Of a DNA stretch of 41,502 nucleotides, positions 7,770 to 18,065 are shown in pieces (the stretch's first letter is position 1; the number at the start of each line of letters is the position of its first letter). The notes beneath the pieces are model-generated. The model saw nothing but the letters and a program-made list of their open reading frames with translations, did no database searches and was not told the origin of the DNA. This DNA comes from Pseudonocardia lacus (GTDB taxonomy: Bacteria; Actinomycetota; Actinomycetes; Mycobacteriales; Pseudonocardiaceae): assembly GCF_018531445.1 (NCBI RefSeq), contig NZ_JAHDTH010000045.1:1-41502 (forward strand), read 5' to 3'. Both the position numbers and the translations under genes were made by a program.

Positions 7770-9134
7770 ATGCGCTACGTGGAGCACATCTCCGACCTGG
7801 TCGGCAACACGCCGTTGGTGCGGTTGGGTCCGGTCGCGGACGGCATCCGGGCCACTGTGCTCGCCAAGGTCGAGTACATGAACCCGGGCGGCAGTGTGAA
7901 GGACCGCATCGCCAAGCGCATGGTCGAGGCGGCCGAGGCGTCCGGCGAGCTGCGCCCCGGCGGCACGATCGTGGAACCCACGTCCGGCAACACCGGCGTC
8001 GGCCTCGCGATGATCGCCCAGCGCAAGGGCTACAAGTGCGTGTTCGTCTGCCCGGACAAGGTCAGCGAGGACAAGCGCAACGTGCTGCGCGCCTACGGCG
8101 CCGAGGTCGTCGTCTGCCCGACCGCGGTCGACCCCGACCACCCCGACTCCTACTACAAGGTCTCCGACCGCCTCGTCTCCGAGATCGACGGCGCCTGGAA
8201 GCCCAACCAGTACGCCAACCAGAACAACCCCCGCTCGCACTACGAGGGCACCGGCCCGGAGATCTGGGAGCAGACCGACGGGAAGATCACCCACTTCGTG
8301 GCCGGCATCGGCACCGGCGGCACCATCAGCGGCACCGGGCGCTACCTGAAGGAGGTGTCCGGGGGCCGGGTGCAGGTCGTCGGCGCCGACCCGGAGGGCT
8401 CGGTGTACTCCGGCGGCACCGGCCGCCCGTACCTGGTCGAGGGCGTCGGCGAGGACTTCTGGCCGACCACCTACGACAAGGACGTCTGCGACCGGATCAT
8501 CGCCGTCTCCGACGGCGACTCCTTCGCGATGACCCGCCGCCTCGCCAACGAGGAGGCACTGCTGGTCGGCGGCTCGTGCGGCATGGCGACGGCCGCGGCC
8601 CTGCGGCTGGCCGCCGAGCTGCCCGAGGACGCGGTCGTCGTCGTCCTGCTGCCCGACGGCGGCCGCGGCTACCTCGGCAAGGTCTTCGACGACCGGTGGA
8701 TGGCCGGCTACGGCTTCCTCCCGCCCGCCCAGGGCTCCACCGTCGGCGACGTGCTGCGCCGCAAGGACGGCACCATCCCCGACCTCGTGCACGCCCACCC
8801 CAACGAGACCGTCGCCGACGCCGTGCACTACCTGCGCGAGTTCCACGTCTCCCAGATGCCGGTCGTGCGCGCCGAACCCCCGGTGATGGCGGCCGAGGTG
8901 GCCGGCGCGGTCATCGAGCGCGACCTCCTCGACGCCCTGTTCACCGGCCGCGCCCAGCTGTCGGACCGCCTCGACAAGCACATGTCCGAACCGCTGCCCA
9001 CGATCGGCGCGGGCGAGCCCCTCGACACCGCCATGAGCGCCTTCGCCGACGCCGACGCCGCCCTGGTCCTCGTCGACGGCAAGCCCGCAGGGGTCGTCAC
9101 GCGCTCCGACGTCCTCGCCTTCCTCGGCAGCTGA
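7770..9134 (+). CDS. cbs: Cystathionine beta-synthase
   Basis: PLP enzyme of 454 residues condensing serine (or O-acetylserine) with homocysteine to cystathionine, the first step of reverse transsulfuration. The PLP-binding Lys is K44 in NPGGSVKDR; EPTSGNTGVG (69-78) holds the substrate carboxylate and GTGGT at 181-185 the cofactor phosphate. A pair of CBS domains fills about 325-454 (VGDVLRRKDGTIPDLVHAHPNETVADAV and the second MSEPLPTIGAGEPLD). That two-domain layout matches mycobacterial Rv1077. The ATG at 7770 is the only sensible start; there is no clear ribosome binding site. Followed by metB, 257 bp downstream, as in mycobacteria but without an intervening pra gene. Confidence 0.95.
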   Translation: MRYVEHISDLVGNTPLVRLGPVADGIRATVLAKVEYMNPGGSVKDRIAKRMVEAAEASGELRPGGTIVEPTSGNTGVGLAMIAQRKGYKCVFVCPDKVSEDKRNVLRAYGAEVVVCPTAVDPDHPDSYYKVSDRLVSEIDGAWKPNQYANQNNPRSHYEGTGPEIWEQTDGKITHFVAGIGTGGTISGTGRYLKEVSGGRVQVVGADPEGSVYSGGTGRPYLVEGVGEDFWPTTYDKDVCDRIIAVSDGDSFAMTRRLANEEALLVGGSCGMATAAALRLAAELPEDAVVVVLLPDGGRGYLGKVFDDRWMAGYGFLPPAQGSTVGDVLRRKDGTIPDLVHAHPNETVADAVHYLREFHVSQMPVVRAEPPVMAAEVAGAVIERDLLDALFTGRAQLSDRLDKHMSEPLPTIGAGEPLDTAMSAFADADAALVLVDGKPAGVVTRSDVLAFLGS

Positions 9135-9168
9135 CCGCGCACACCCCGCCGTGGCGCCCCCTCGGCGG

Positions 9169-9215
9169 ACGAGAGCGGCTCTCGTCCAATCTGGTTGGAC
9201 GAGAGCCGCTCTCGT
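9169..9215. repeat. Long palindromic repeat R1 between cbs and metB
   Basis: Two perfect 21-bp arms (9169-9189 and 9195-9215) around a 5-bp loop. Each arm is itself nearly self-complementary (CGAGAGCGGCTCTCG). A second copy with small changes lies at 36247-36291 in an unrelated intergenic site. It is 34 bp after the cbs stop and may end its transcription. Confidence 0.8.
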
Positions 9216-9378
9216 TCGGCCGGGTGGGCTCGCGGCGCGGGGTGCGAGGGGGAGGGAGCGGTGCAGCCGGGGGGCGACAGTGGATCTGAAGGGCAGGTCA
9301 CGCGGCCGTGCGGAATCCGCCGGGCGGCTGTGGCGCTGTACCCGGTATGCCGGCCCGAAGCGACTCCGACGATGCCCG

Positions 9379-9384
9379 TAGCGT
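9379..9384 (+). promoter_or_regulatory. -10 box of metB, leaderless
   Basis: TAGCGT fits the actinobacterial TANNNT -10 consensus and ends 7 nt before the ATG at 9392, the spacing expected when transcription starts at the start codon itself. No convincing -35 box is seen. Confidence 0.5.
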
Positions 9385-9391
9385 GACCGCC

Positions 9392-10546
9392 ATGCGCGGC
9401 TTCTCGACCAACGCCATCCACGCTGGCCAGGATCCCGATCCCCGCACCGGTGCGGTCATCCCGCCGCTGCACCTGTCCTCCACGTTCGCGCAGGACGGCG
9501 TGGGGGGTGTGCGCGAGGGGGGTTACGAGTACGCCCGCAGCGCCAACCCCACGCGCACCGCGCTGCAGGAGGCGCTCGCCGCGCTGGAGGGCGGGCGGCA
9601 CGGGCTGGTGTTCGGGTCCGGGATGGGGGCCGCCGACGTGCTGCTGCGCACCGCGCTGCGGCCCGGCGACCACATGATCCTCCCGCACGACGCGTACGGC
9701 GGCACGTTCCGGCTGGTCGACAAGGTGCTGGCGCACTGGGGCGTCGAGTACAGCACCGTCGACCTTGCCGACGTGGTCGCGCTGCGCGCCGCGCTGCGCC
9801 CGACCACGCGGCTGGTGTGGAGCGAGACGCCGACCAACCCCCTGCTCGGCATCGCCGACATCGCGATGGCGGCCGAGGAGGCGCACTCCGCGGGGGCGCG
9901 GCTGGTGGTGGACAACACGTTCGCCTCGCCGTACCTGCAGACGCCGCTGGCGCTGGGCGCCGACGTCGTCCTGCACTCGACGACCAAGTACATCGGCGGG
10001 CACTCCGACGTCGTCGGCGGCGCGCTGGTGACCGACGACGACGCGCTGGCCGAGCAGCTGGCGTTCCTGCAGAACGCGGCCGGGCAGGTGCCGGGCCCCT
10101 TCGACAACTGGCTCACGCTGCGCGGACTCAAGACGCTCGCGGTGCGGATGGAGCGCCACAGCGACAACGCCGAGCGGATCGTCGAGCTGCTGGCCGGGCA
10201 CCCGGCGGTGAGCGACGTGCTCTACCCGGGACTCCCCGAGCACCCCGGCCACGAGATCGCCGAGAAGCAGATGCGCCGCTTCGGTGGGATGGTGTCGTTC
10301 CGGCTGGCCGGCGGGCGCGAGGCCGCGCTGCGAGTGTGCGCGGCGACCGAGCTGTTCACGCTGGCCGAGTCGCTGGGCGGGGTCGAGTCGCTGATCGAGC
10401 ACCCGGGCGCCATGACCCACATGTCGGTGGCCGGCTCCGCGCTGGAGGTCCCGGACGACCTGGTGCGGCTGTCGGTCGGGATCGAGGACGTCTCCGACCT
10501 GGTCGACGACCTGCGTGCGGCCCTCGAGGTGGCCGGGGCGGCCTGA
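9392..10546 (+). CDS. metB: Cystathionine gamma-synthase / gamma-lyase family
   Basis: PLP enzyme of 384 residues of the Cys/Met metabolism family, corresponding in order to mycobacterial metB (Rv1079). The PLP lysine is K199 in HSTTKYIGGHSD; YARSANPTR near 47-55 and SLGGVESLIEHP near 325-336 are family landmarks, the latter containing the conserved Ser-Leu-Gly-Gly substrate loop. It could make cystathionine from an activated homoserine or split cystathionine to cysteine; next to cbs the reverse (cysteine-forming) direction is plausible and both activities occur in the family. The start is fixed by MRGFSTNAIHAGQ, the usual N-terminus, and by a -10 box 7 nt upstream. Confidence 0.93.
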   Translation: MRGFSTNAIHAGQDPDPRTGAVIPPLHLSSTFAQDGVGGVREGGYEYARSANPTRTALQEALAALEGGRHGLVFGSGMGAADVLLRTALRPGDHMILPHDAYGGTFRLVDKVLAHWGVEYSTVDLADVVALRAALRPTTRLVWSETPTNPLLGIADIAMAAEEAHSAGARLVVDNTFASPYLQTPLALGADVVLHSTTKYIGGHSDVVGGALVTDDDALAEQLAFLQNAAGQVPGPFDNWLTLRGLKTLAVRMERHSDNAERIVELLAGHPAVSDVLYPGLPEHPGHEIAEKQMRRFGGMVSFRLAGGREAALRVCAATELFTLAESLGGVESLIEHPGAMTHMSVAGSALEVPDDLVRLSVGIEDVSDLVDDLRAALEVAGAA

Positions 10547-10567
10547 GCGGGCAGTGACCCTGGGGGC

Positions 10568-10795
10568 TCAGCCCTTGGCGGGCGCGTCGGCGGCGTCGGC
10601 GGGCCGGGCGGGGGGAGCGGGGTCGGGGACGACGAGGTCGCCGGGGGCGACGCAGCCGCCGATCAGCACGTAGCTCTCGCCCTGCAGCTCGTACCGGCCG
10701 GGGTCGTCGCAGCCAGCGCCCTTCGCGGTGACGAACGCCACGGCCGTGAGCGCGGCGGCCACCAGGAGCGGTGCGATGGCCCGCAGCCGTGTCAT
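10568..10795 (-). CDS. Small secreted protein with two cysteines
   Basis: Protein of 75 residues. An N-terminal Arg then a hydrophobic run (about 6-24, ending near VTAKGAGC) looks like a signal peptide or single membrane anchor. The mature part has Cys29 and Cys48 around YELQGESYVLIGGCVAPG and a Pro/Ala-rich tail; the two cysteines could form one disulfide. I do not recognise a function. It lies between metB (convergent, 21 bp) and the divergent threonine dehydratase gene. Confidence 0.7.
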   Translation of the reverse strand: MTRLRAIAPLLVAAALTAVAFVTAKGAGCDDPGRYELQGESYVLIGGCVAPGDLVVPDPAPPARPADAADAPAKG

Positions 10796-10887
10796 GCGTC
10801 CTTCCCGGGCCGGCCCCCGCGGCCGGCTCCCGCCCCGAGGCTACCGGGGTCGTCAGATCGGCGTGTGGCCGGTGCGAGGATGCCGCC

Positions 10888-12135
10888 ATGGTCGAGCAGC
10901 TGGACGTGCGCGCCGTGCCCCCGGTGGGGATCGACGCGATCCGGGCCGCGCGGGACGTGCTGGAGGGGGTCGCGCGCCTCACCCCGGTGGTCGAGTCCCG
11001 GGTGCTGACCGAGCTGTGCTCGACGCCGGTGCTGCTCAAGTGCGAGAACCTGCAGCGCACCGGGTCGTTCAAGGTCCGGGGCGGCTACAACCGGATCAGC
11101 CGCCTCGACGCCGACGAGCGGGCCCGCGGCGTCGTCGCGGCCAGCGCCGGCAACCACGCCCAGGGCGTGGCGCTCTCCGCCCAGCTGCTGGGCATCCACG
11201 CCACCGTCTTCATGCCCGGGCGGGCCGCGCTCCCCAAGGTCGGCGCCACCCGCGGCTACGGGGCCGAGGTGCACCTGGTCGGGGAGACGATCGAGGGCAG
11301 CATCGCCGCGGCCGTCGAGCATGCGGAGCGCACCGGTGCGGTGTTCGTGCACCCCTTCGACCACGCCGACGTCATCGCCGGCCAGGGCACCGTGGGCCTG
11401 GAGGTCCTGGAGCAGGTGCCCGACGTCGCGACGGTGCTGGTGTGCACGGGCGGCGGCGGGCTGCTGGGCGGGATCGCCGCCGCGGTGAAGGCCGTCCGGC
11501 CGGACGTGCGGGTGGTGGGGGTGCAGGCCGCCGGCGCCGCCGCGTGGCCGGCTTCGCTGGAGGCGGGGGAGCCGCGCGCGCTCGCCCACATGCGCACGAT
11601 CGCCGACGGCATCGCGGTGGGGCGCCCGGGCGACGTCACGTTCGCGCAGGTCTCCGCACTTGTCGACGACATCGTCACGGTCGACGACGACGCGCTGTCG
11701 CGGGCGCTGCTGCTGTGCCTGGAGCGGCAGAAGATGCTGGTCGAGCCGGCCGGCGCGGCGGCGGTGGCGGCCCTGATGGAGCAGCCGCACCGCTTCGCCG
11801 GGCCGGTCGTCGCGGTGCTGTCCGGCGGCAACATCGACCCGCTGGTGCTGCTGCACGTGATCCAGAACGGCATGGCCGCCGCGTCGCGCTACCTGTCGCT
11901 GCGGCTGCGGGTGGCCGACCTGCCGGGCGCGCTGGCCCAGCTGCTGGCGCTGGTCGGTTCGCTGGGCGCGAACGTCGTCGACGTGGCGCACTCCCGGATC
12001 ACCGAGGCGCTGCCGCTCGGGCAGGTCGAGGTGGCGCTGGCGGTGGAGACGCGGGGCCGGGAGCACAGCGCGGAGATCATCGCCGCGCTGCGCGACGCGG
12101 GCCACGCCGTCCTCGACGGCACCGCGGCGAGCTGA
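10888..12135 (+). CDS. ilvA: Threonine ammonia-lyase (catabolic type, with ACT domain)
   Basis: PLP enzyme of 415 residues converting threonine to 2-oxobutyrate and ammonia. The cofactor Lys is K62 in GSFKVRGGY; SAGNHAQGVAL binds the substrate and CTGGGGLLGG the phosphate. A single C-terminal ACT-like domain (about 335-411, YLSLRLRVADLPGALAQLLALVGSLGANVVDVAHSR) marks the shorter TdcB/tyrosine-type branch rather than the biosynthetic enzyme with two ACT domains, and points to allosteric control by an amino acid. GAGGA lies 7 nt before the ATG. 2-Oxobutyrate is also a product of cystathionine gamma-lyase, so it joins metabolically with cbs/metB. Confidence 0.9.
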   Translation: MVEQLDVRAVPPVGIDAIRAARDVLEGVARLTPVVESRVLTELCSTPVLLKCENLQRTGSFKVRGGYNRISRLDADERARGVVAASAGNHAQGVALSAQLLGIHATVFMPGRAALPKVGATRGYGAEVHLVGETIEGSIAAAVEHAERTGAVFVHPFDHADVIAGQGTVGLEVLEQVPDVATVLVCTGGGGLLGGIAAAVKAVRPDVRVVGVQAAGAAAWPASLEAGEPRALAHMRTIADGIAVGRPGDVTFAQVSALVDDIVTVDDDALSRALLLCLERQKMLVEPAGAAAVAALMEQPHRFAGPVVAVLSGGNIDPLVLLHVIQNGMAAASRYLSLRLRVADLPGALAQLLALVGSLGANVVDVAHSRITEALPLGQVEVALAVETRGREHSAEIIAALRDAGHAVLDGTAAS

Positions 12136-12145
12136 GCCGGAAGCA

Positions 12146-12181
12146 GCAGAGCCACGGCCCCGGGCGGGGACGTGGCTCTGC
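12146..12181. terminator. Bidirectional terminator hairpin between ilvA and greA
   Basis: Perfect 11-bp arms GCAGAGCCACG (12146-12156) and CGTGGCTCTGC (12171-12181) around a 14-nt GC-rich loop, placed in the 61-bp gap between two convergent genes. There is no T-run. Confidence 0.7.
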
Positions 12182-12196
12182 CGCGACGACCGGTGG

Positions 12197-12691
12197 TCAG
12201 CCCACGAACGGCTTGGCCGAGACCAGCGTGACCTTCATCTGGCCGCCGTTGGGCAGCGGGTACTCGCGGGTGTCGCCGATGTGCGCGCCCAGCAGGGCGG
12301 CGCCCAGCGGCGAATTCGGCGAGACGACCTCCAGATCGGCGCGGCTGCCCTCCTCGCGGGAGCCCAGCAGCACGGTCTCGGTGTCGTCGTCGCCGTCGTA
12401 GCGCAGCTCGAGGACCATGCCGGGCTGGGCGACGTCGGAGCTGGTGGGCGCGGTGCCGACCTGGGCGGTGCGCAGCAGCTCCTGCAGCTGGCGGATGCGG
12501 GCCTCCTGCTGGCCCTGCTCCTCGCGGGCGGCGTGGTAGCCGCCGTTCTCCTTGAGGTCGCCCTCCTCGCGGCGGGCGTTGATCTCGGCAGCGATGACGG
12601 GGCGGTTGGCGATCAGCTCGTCCAGCTCCCCCTTGAGCCGGCCGTAGGCCTCCTGGGTCAGCCAGGTCACCTGCGTCTCCGTCACTGTCAT
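12197..12691 (-). CDS. greA: Transcription elongation factor GreA
   Basis: Protein of 164 residues that reaches into the RNA polymerase secondary channel and stimulates cleavage of backtracked RNA. The N-terminal coiled-coil (about 10-80) carries the tip motif [15 protein letters not shown] with the catalytic acids Asp45 and Glu48, aligned with Asp41 and Glu44 of E. coli GreA. The C-terminal FKBP-like domain includes [21 protein letters not shown] lies 2-7 nt before the ATG; a GTG two codons later is a possible alternative start. A 46-codon open frame beginning near 12831 ends with a TGA that overlaps the greA ATG. The leader holds a terminator-like hairpin (12799-12827). Confidence 0.95.
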   Translation of the reverse strand: MTVTETQVTWLTQEAYGRLKGELDELIANRPVIAAEINARREEGDLKENGGYHAAREEQGQQEARIRQLQELLRTAQVGTAPTSSDVAQPGMVLELRYDGDDDTETVLLGSREEGSRADLEVVSPNSPLGAALLGAHIGDTREYPLPNGGQMKVTLVSAKPFVG

Positions 12692-12798
12692 CACTCCTCC
12701 AGCCTGTCCGGGTCCTTGCGGCCGCGGACTGCTCGCCCGCGATGGGGTGCCGCCCGTCCGGACACCCCACACCCGACGGCGGCATAGCCCCGAGTAAG

Positions 12799-12840
12799 GA
12801 AAAACACGACCCGCCTGCGGGCCGTGTGCATCTCACGGTA
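12799..12840 (-). promoter_or_regulatory. Terminator-like hairpin with U-tract and -10 box in the greA leader
   Basis: Read on the minus strand, TACCGT (12840-12835) resembles a -10 box and is followed by a 10-bp stem (12827-12818 with 12813-12804, loop of 4) and then UUUU (12803-12800). One stem position is G-U on this strand but an A-C mismatch on the other, so the structure is built for minus-strand RNA. It lies about 105 nt before the greA start. Confidence 0.5.
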
Positions 12841-13261
12841 ACACGGGGACTGCCGCTCGTCGCAGCCTTTCGACGAACGGTTCGGGCTCCGAGCAAGTTC
12901 CCGATCTTGGTGAATGTGCTGGTCAGTGGCGTGCGGATGCTCGGAGCGGTGCGCCGGCACGTCCGTTCGTGCGGCGTACCGACTGCACACCGTAGCGGCG
13001 GACGGCACGTCTGGGCCACCTGTGGAGCGAACTCGGGCGGCCGCTGCGCCACTCGATCGAGTGACGCGATCGCGTTGCGGTACGTGACCACCAGGTTGCG
13101 GGTGGTACGAGCGGGTGGTGCGGGCGGAGGGCGTTCACGTCGTTCCGGGCACGGTCGGGAAGCAGCCCGGCGGCCGCGGCGTTGGAGTCGTCGAGCAGAG
13201 TGTCGGACCGGCCGGGCACCATCGGGCCCGACGGCGAACCGGAAGGACAGCGACGCACCCC
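12841..13261. other. Gene-free divergent region between greA and mca
   Basis: About 420 bp without a supportable gene. Open frames on both strands lack ribosome sites and recognisable sequence. The GC content is lower around 12850-12920 and 13075-13105. It should hold the mca promoter and upstream greA control elements. No tRNA or known small RNA is recognised. Confidence 0.4.
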
Positions 13262-14185
13262 ATGGCTGAGCCCAGCGCACCCAGAGACCCGAACGGCGGC
13301 CCGTTCCGGCTGATGGCCGTGCACGCCCACCCCGACGACGAGTCGAGCAAGGGCGCCGCGACCATGGCCCGCTACGTCGCCGAGGGCCACGACGTCATGG
13401 TCGTGACGTGCACCGGCGGTGAGGCCGGCAGCATCCTCAACCCGGCCATGGACCGCCCGGACGTCCTGGAGAACATGGCCGAGATCCGCCGCGAGGAGAT
13501 GGCGCGGGCCGCCGCGATACTCGGCGTGCAGCACCGCTGGCTCGGCTTCGTCGACTCCGGCCTGCCCGAGGGCGACCCCAAGCCCCCACTGCCGGAGGGC
13601 TGTTTCGCGCTGGTCCCCCTCGAGGAGGCCACCGAGCCGCTGGTCAGGGCGATCCGGGAGTTCCGCCCGCACGTCGTGATCACCTACGACGAGAACGGCG
13701 GCTACCCCCACCCCGACCACATCAAGACCCACGAGATCTCGATGGCGGCGTTCGACGCCGCCGGCGACCCCGACCGCTACCCGGGCACCGGCGACCCGTG
13801 GCAGCCGCTGAAGCTGTACTACTCGCACGGCTTCTCCCGGGCGCGCATCGTGGCGATCCACGAGGCGCTGCTGGCCCGGGACCTGGAGTCGCCCTACGGG
13901 GAGATGCTGGAGCAGTGGCCTGCCGACCGGGGCGACCCCGGCCAGCGCGTCACCACCCGCGTCGAGTGCGCCGAGTACTTCCCGGTCCGCGACGAGGCGC
14001 TCAAGGCGCACGCCACCCAGATCGACCCGACGAGCCGGTGGTTCCTGCTGCCGCCGGGGATGCTGGGCGAGATCTGGCCCACCGAGGACTACGAGCTCGT
14101 CCGCTCGCTCGCCGACACCTCCACCCCGGAGGACGACCTGTTCGCGGGCCTGGACGCGCAGGTGGCGGTGCGCCCGGCGAGCTGA
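13262..14185 (+). CDS. mca: Mycothiol S-conjugate amidase
   Basis: Zinc amidase of 307 residues that cleaves mycothiol S-conjugates, releasing a mercapturic acid for export and GlcN-Ins for mycothiol recycling; cytosolic detoxification. Metal-site motifs are HAHPDDE (His23, Asp26 as ligands by analogy with MshB) and PHPDH near 145-150. The C-terminal part ([21 protein letters not shown]) is typical of Mca and absent from MshB. The ATG at 13262 has GGAAGGA 12 nt upstream, somewhat far. The position next to divergent greA equals mycobacterial Rv1080c-Rv1082. Confidence 0.94.
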   Translation: MAEPSAPRDPNGGPFRLMAVHAHPDDESSKGAATMARYVAEGHDVMVVTCTGGEAGSILNPAMDRPDVLENMAEIRREEMARAAAILGVQHRWLGFVDSGLPEGDPKPPLPEGCFALVPLEEATEPLVRAIREFRPHVVITYDENGGYPHPDHIKTHEISMAAFDAAGDPDRYPGTGDPWQPLKLYYSHGFSRARIVAIHEALLARDLESPYGEMLEQWPADRGDPGQRVTTRVECAEYFPVRDEALKAHATQIDPTSRWFLLPPGMLGEIWPTEDYELVRSLADTSTPEDDLFAGLDAQVAVRPAS

Positions 14186-14193
14186 CCGGTGGG

Positions 14194-14199
14194 TACCGT
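14194..14199 (+). promoter_or_regulatory. -10 box, leaderless small membrane protein gene
   Basis: TACCGT ends 6 nt before the GTG at 14206, as expected for a leaderless transcript starting at the start codon. It lies 8 bp after the mca stop, so the small gene can be transcribed separately from mca. Confidence 0.5.
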
Positions 14200-14205
14200 T
14201 GAGGT

Positions 14206-14520
14206 GTGAGTACGGCATCGATCGTCCCTGGTGGCGGCCCGGTCGCCGGTGCGGTGGCCGTGGTCGCCGTCCCGGCGCAGGACCCTGCGCCGCCGGGGCA
14301 GGGCCCGGAGTTCGGCAAGGCCTCGCCGGTCGCGCTGGTGGTGATCCTGCTGCTGGCGCTGGCGACGGTGTTCCTGATCCGGTCGATGACCAAGCGCATC
14401 CGCAGGCTGCCGGCCAGCTTCGACGACCCGGCGGCCACGGGGGACGCCGACGGCGACGCGGCGCCGTCGTCCGCGGAGTCCGACGTCGCCGAGCCCCGGG
14501 GCGGCGACCGCCCGAGCTGA
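14206..14520 (+). CDS. Small single-pass membrane protein (Rv1083-like)
   Basis: Protein of 104 residues: a Gly/Pro-rich start, one membrane helix (about 41-60, PVALVVILLLALATVFLI), a basic stop-transfer (RSMTKRIRRLP) and an acidic, Asp/Ala-rich cytoplasmic tail. The conserved piece is the helix plus KRIRRLPASFDDP. It takes the place of mycobacterial Rv1083 between mca and the YyaL-like gene. No function is known; the lasting linkage to mca suggests a related role, but the sequence does not prove it. Confidence 0.82.
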   Translation: MSTASIVPGGGPVAGAVAVVAVPAQDPAPPGQGPEFGKASPVALVVILLLALATVFLIRSMTKRIRRLPASFDDPAATGDADGDAAPSSAESDVAEPRGGDRPS

Positions 14521-14558
14521 CCGGAGCGGGGTCCGTCCCACCCTGACACGCTGGGCCC

Positions 14559-16559
<2,001 letters not shown>

Positions 16560-16600
16560 GGGCGCGGCGGTTCGCCGGGGGAGAACGTCACGCCGCTCAC

Positions 16601-16627
16601 ACGATTGCGGTGTAATCTCGTAATCGT
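16601..16627. promoter_or_regulatory. AT-rich operator-like repeat before the RHH-like gene
   Basis: ACGATT (16601-16606) and AATCGT (16622-16627) form an inverted repeat, with GTAATC repeated directly inside (16612 and 16620). The block is far AT-richer than its surroundings and ends about 20 bp before the start. It is a likely autoregulatory site and promoter of the next gene. Confidence 0.55.
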
Positions 16628-16647
16628 AAAGCGACACGGAGGTGGCG

Positions 16648-17274
16648 ATGATGTCGGGACGGATGCACCGCGGGTGGCACGGAGCCGGGCGCGGCGGACG
16701 CGGACCGGGCCGGGGCGGCTGGCAGCAGGCCGACCTGCCCGGCGCCGACGACGCGTCGGCCTGGTTGCAGGGCAGGCTGCCCGACGACTGGTTCACCGGG
16801 GCGCCCGAGGTGACGATCGACCGCGAGGAGATCGTCATCGTGGGGGAGCTGCCCCCGGTCGAGGGTGAGTTCGCCGACACCGAGTCCGGCCGGGCCGACC
16901 GGGCCGCCGCGGTGGCCGGGCGGATCTCCCGGTTCCGGGAGAGCACCCGCGAGGAGCGGATCGAGATCGCCCGCCAGGCCGAGCACCGCTACCAGCGCAA
17001 GGTCGCCTGGGGCGCGCGGATCGGCGACGCGGTCGAGCTGTTCACGGTGGCCTCGGTGCCGGTGATGACCCGGCTGCGCCAGCCGGAGCGGATCGTGCTG
17101 GACACCCTGGTCGACTCCGGCGTCGCCCGGTCGCGGTCGGACGCGCTGGCCTGGGCGGTGCGCCTGGTCGGCCAGCACGCCGACGAGTGGCTCGGGGAGC
17201 TGCGCGAGGCGATGGCCCGCGTGGACGAGCTGCGGACGAAGGGCCCGACGGCGGGCCCGTCGTCCGAGGGCTGA
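16648..17274 (+). CDS. Predicted RHH-like DNA-binding protein, conserved actinobacterial
   Basis: Protein of about 208 residues. The N-terminus is Gly/Arg/His-rich (MHRGWHGAGRGGRGPGRGG). A middle part with EVTIDREEIVIVGELPPV and a charged helix (RFRESTREERIEIARQAEHRYQRKVAWGARIGD) leads to a C-terminal segment RIVLDTLVDSGVARSRSDALAWAVRLVGQH that resembles a ribbon-helix-helix (CopG/Arc) fold, where a strand precedes two helices with the SRSDAL turn. GGAGG lies 5 nt before ATG 16648 and 8 nt before ATG 16651; either could be used. An operator-like repeat sits just upstream, so autoregulation is likely. It is not part of the mycobacterial gene order. Function unknown; a small regulator is the best guess. 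Confidence 0.75.
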   Translation: MMSGRMHRGWHGAGRGGRGPGRGGWQQADLPGADDASAWLQGRLPDDWFTGAPEVTIDREEIVIVGELPPVEGEFADTESGRADRAAAVAGRISRFRESTREERIEIARQAEHRYQRKVAWGARIGDAVELFTVASVPVMTRLRQPERIVLDTLVDSGVARSRSDALAWAVRLVGQHADEWLGELREAMARVDELRTKGPTAGPSSEG

Positions 17275-17281
17275 GCCCGGC

Positions 17282-17962
17282 TCAGAACAGCAGCAGCCAG
17301 ATCGCGATGTGGTGGCAGATGGCCGCGACGACCGTGGCCGCGTGGAAGAACTCGTGGTACCCGAAGGTGCGGGGCCACGGGTTCGGCCAGTGGGTGGCGT
17401 AGAACACCCCACCCACGGTGTAGAGCAGGCCGCCGGTGAGCAGCAGCACCAGGGCCGCGACGCCGCCCACCGCGAGCATGTCCGGGATCACGAACACCGC
17501 GACCCAGCCCAGCGCGATGTAGATGGGCACGCCGACCCAGGCCGGGGCGTGCGGCCACAGCATCTTGAGCACGACCCCGGCCAGCGCGCCGGACCACACC
17601 ACGATGAGCACCCACCGCGTGGTCGCCGACTCCATGGCCAGCGCGGCGACCGGCGTGTAGGTGCCGGCGATGAACAGGAAGATCATCGAGTGGTCGAGCC
17701 TGCGCATGATGATGCGGCCGCGGTCGGTCGCCCACGTGCGCCGGTGGTAGAGCGCGCTGGTGCCGAACAGGCCGAGCGTCGTCACGCTGTAGACCGACGC
17801 GGCGAGAGCGGCCATGCCGCCGACCAGCGCGGCGGACACGGCGATGAGGGTGGCGCAGGCGGCGATCGAGCCGGCGAACGACCAGAAGTGCAGCCAGCCG
17901 CGCATCCGCGGCTTGATGTGCGTCGGGCCGCTCGGGGGTGTCGCCACAGTCCCGGTAGACAC
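17282..17962 (-). CDS. Hemolysin III family protein (PAQR)
   Basis: Seven-helix membrane protein of 226 residues. Family residues are visible in SALYHRRTW, LDHSMIFLFIAGTYTP and HEFFHAATVVAAICHH: the Ser, Asp and three His that form the zinc site of PAQR/hemolysin III proteins. It matches mycobacterial Rv1085c. Family members act as membrane hydrolases or sensors; the hemolysin name is historical and does not show toxicity here. The GTG at 17962 is chosen because a TACGCT -10 box (17970-17975) lies 7 nt upstream, a leaderless arrangement; the longer frame to 18040 gives a non-membrane Pro/Thr-rich extension. Convergent with the previous gene (7 bp). Confidence 0.88.
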   Translation of the reverse strand: MSTGTVATPPSGPTHIKPRMRGWLHFWSFAGSIAACATLIAVSAALVGGMAALAASVYSVTTLGLFGTSALYHRRTWATDRGRIIMRRLDHSMIFLFIAGTYTPVAALAMESATTRWVLIVVWSGALAGVVLKMLWPHAPAWVGVPIYIALGWVAVFVIPDMLAVGGVAALVLLLTGGLLYTVGGVFYATHWPNPWPRTFGYHEFFHAATVVAAICHHIAIWLLLF

Positions 17963-17969
17963 GGGGAAG

Positions 17970-17975
17970 AGCGTA
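17970..17975 (-). promoter_or_regulatory. -10 box of the hemolysin III gene
   Basis: TACGCT on the minus strand, 7 nt before the GTG at 17962; leaderless spacing. Confidence 0.5.
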
Positions 17976-18051
17976 CGGGACGAAGCCGTGGGGAGCGTGT
18001 CCGTCGGGTGAAGCCTGCCGGCGGGTGGGCGGGGCCGCACCGGGGCGCGCG

Positions 18052-18057
18052 TAGGCT
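18052..18057 (+). promoter_or_regulatory. -10 box of the prenyltransferase gene
   Basis: TAGGCT on the plus strand, 8 nt before the GTG at 18066; leaderless spacing. Confidence 0.5.
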
Positions 18058-18065
18058 GTCCGCCC

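Noticed and set aside
5314..7881. 855-codon plus-strand frame spanning three genes
   Set aside because: It is Arg/Pro-rich shadow sequence running through the nSTAND gene in another frame and against the PGPGW gene.
12692..13261. Open frames on both strands between greA and mca
   Set aside because: No domain, poor codon bias and no start signals; the 46-codon frame ending on the greA start is mentioned only as a possible leader ORF.
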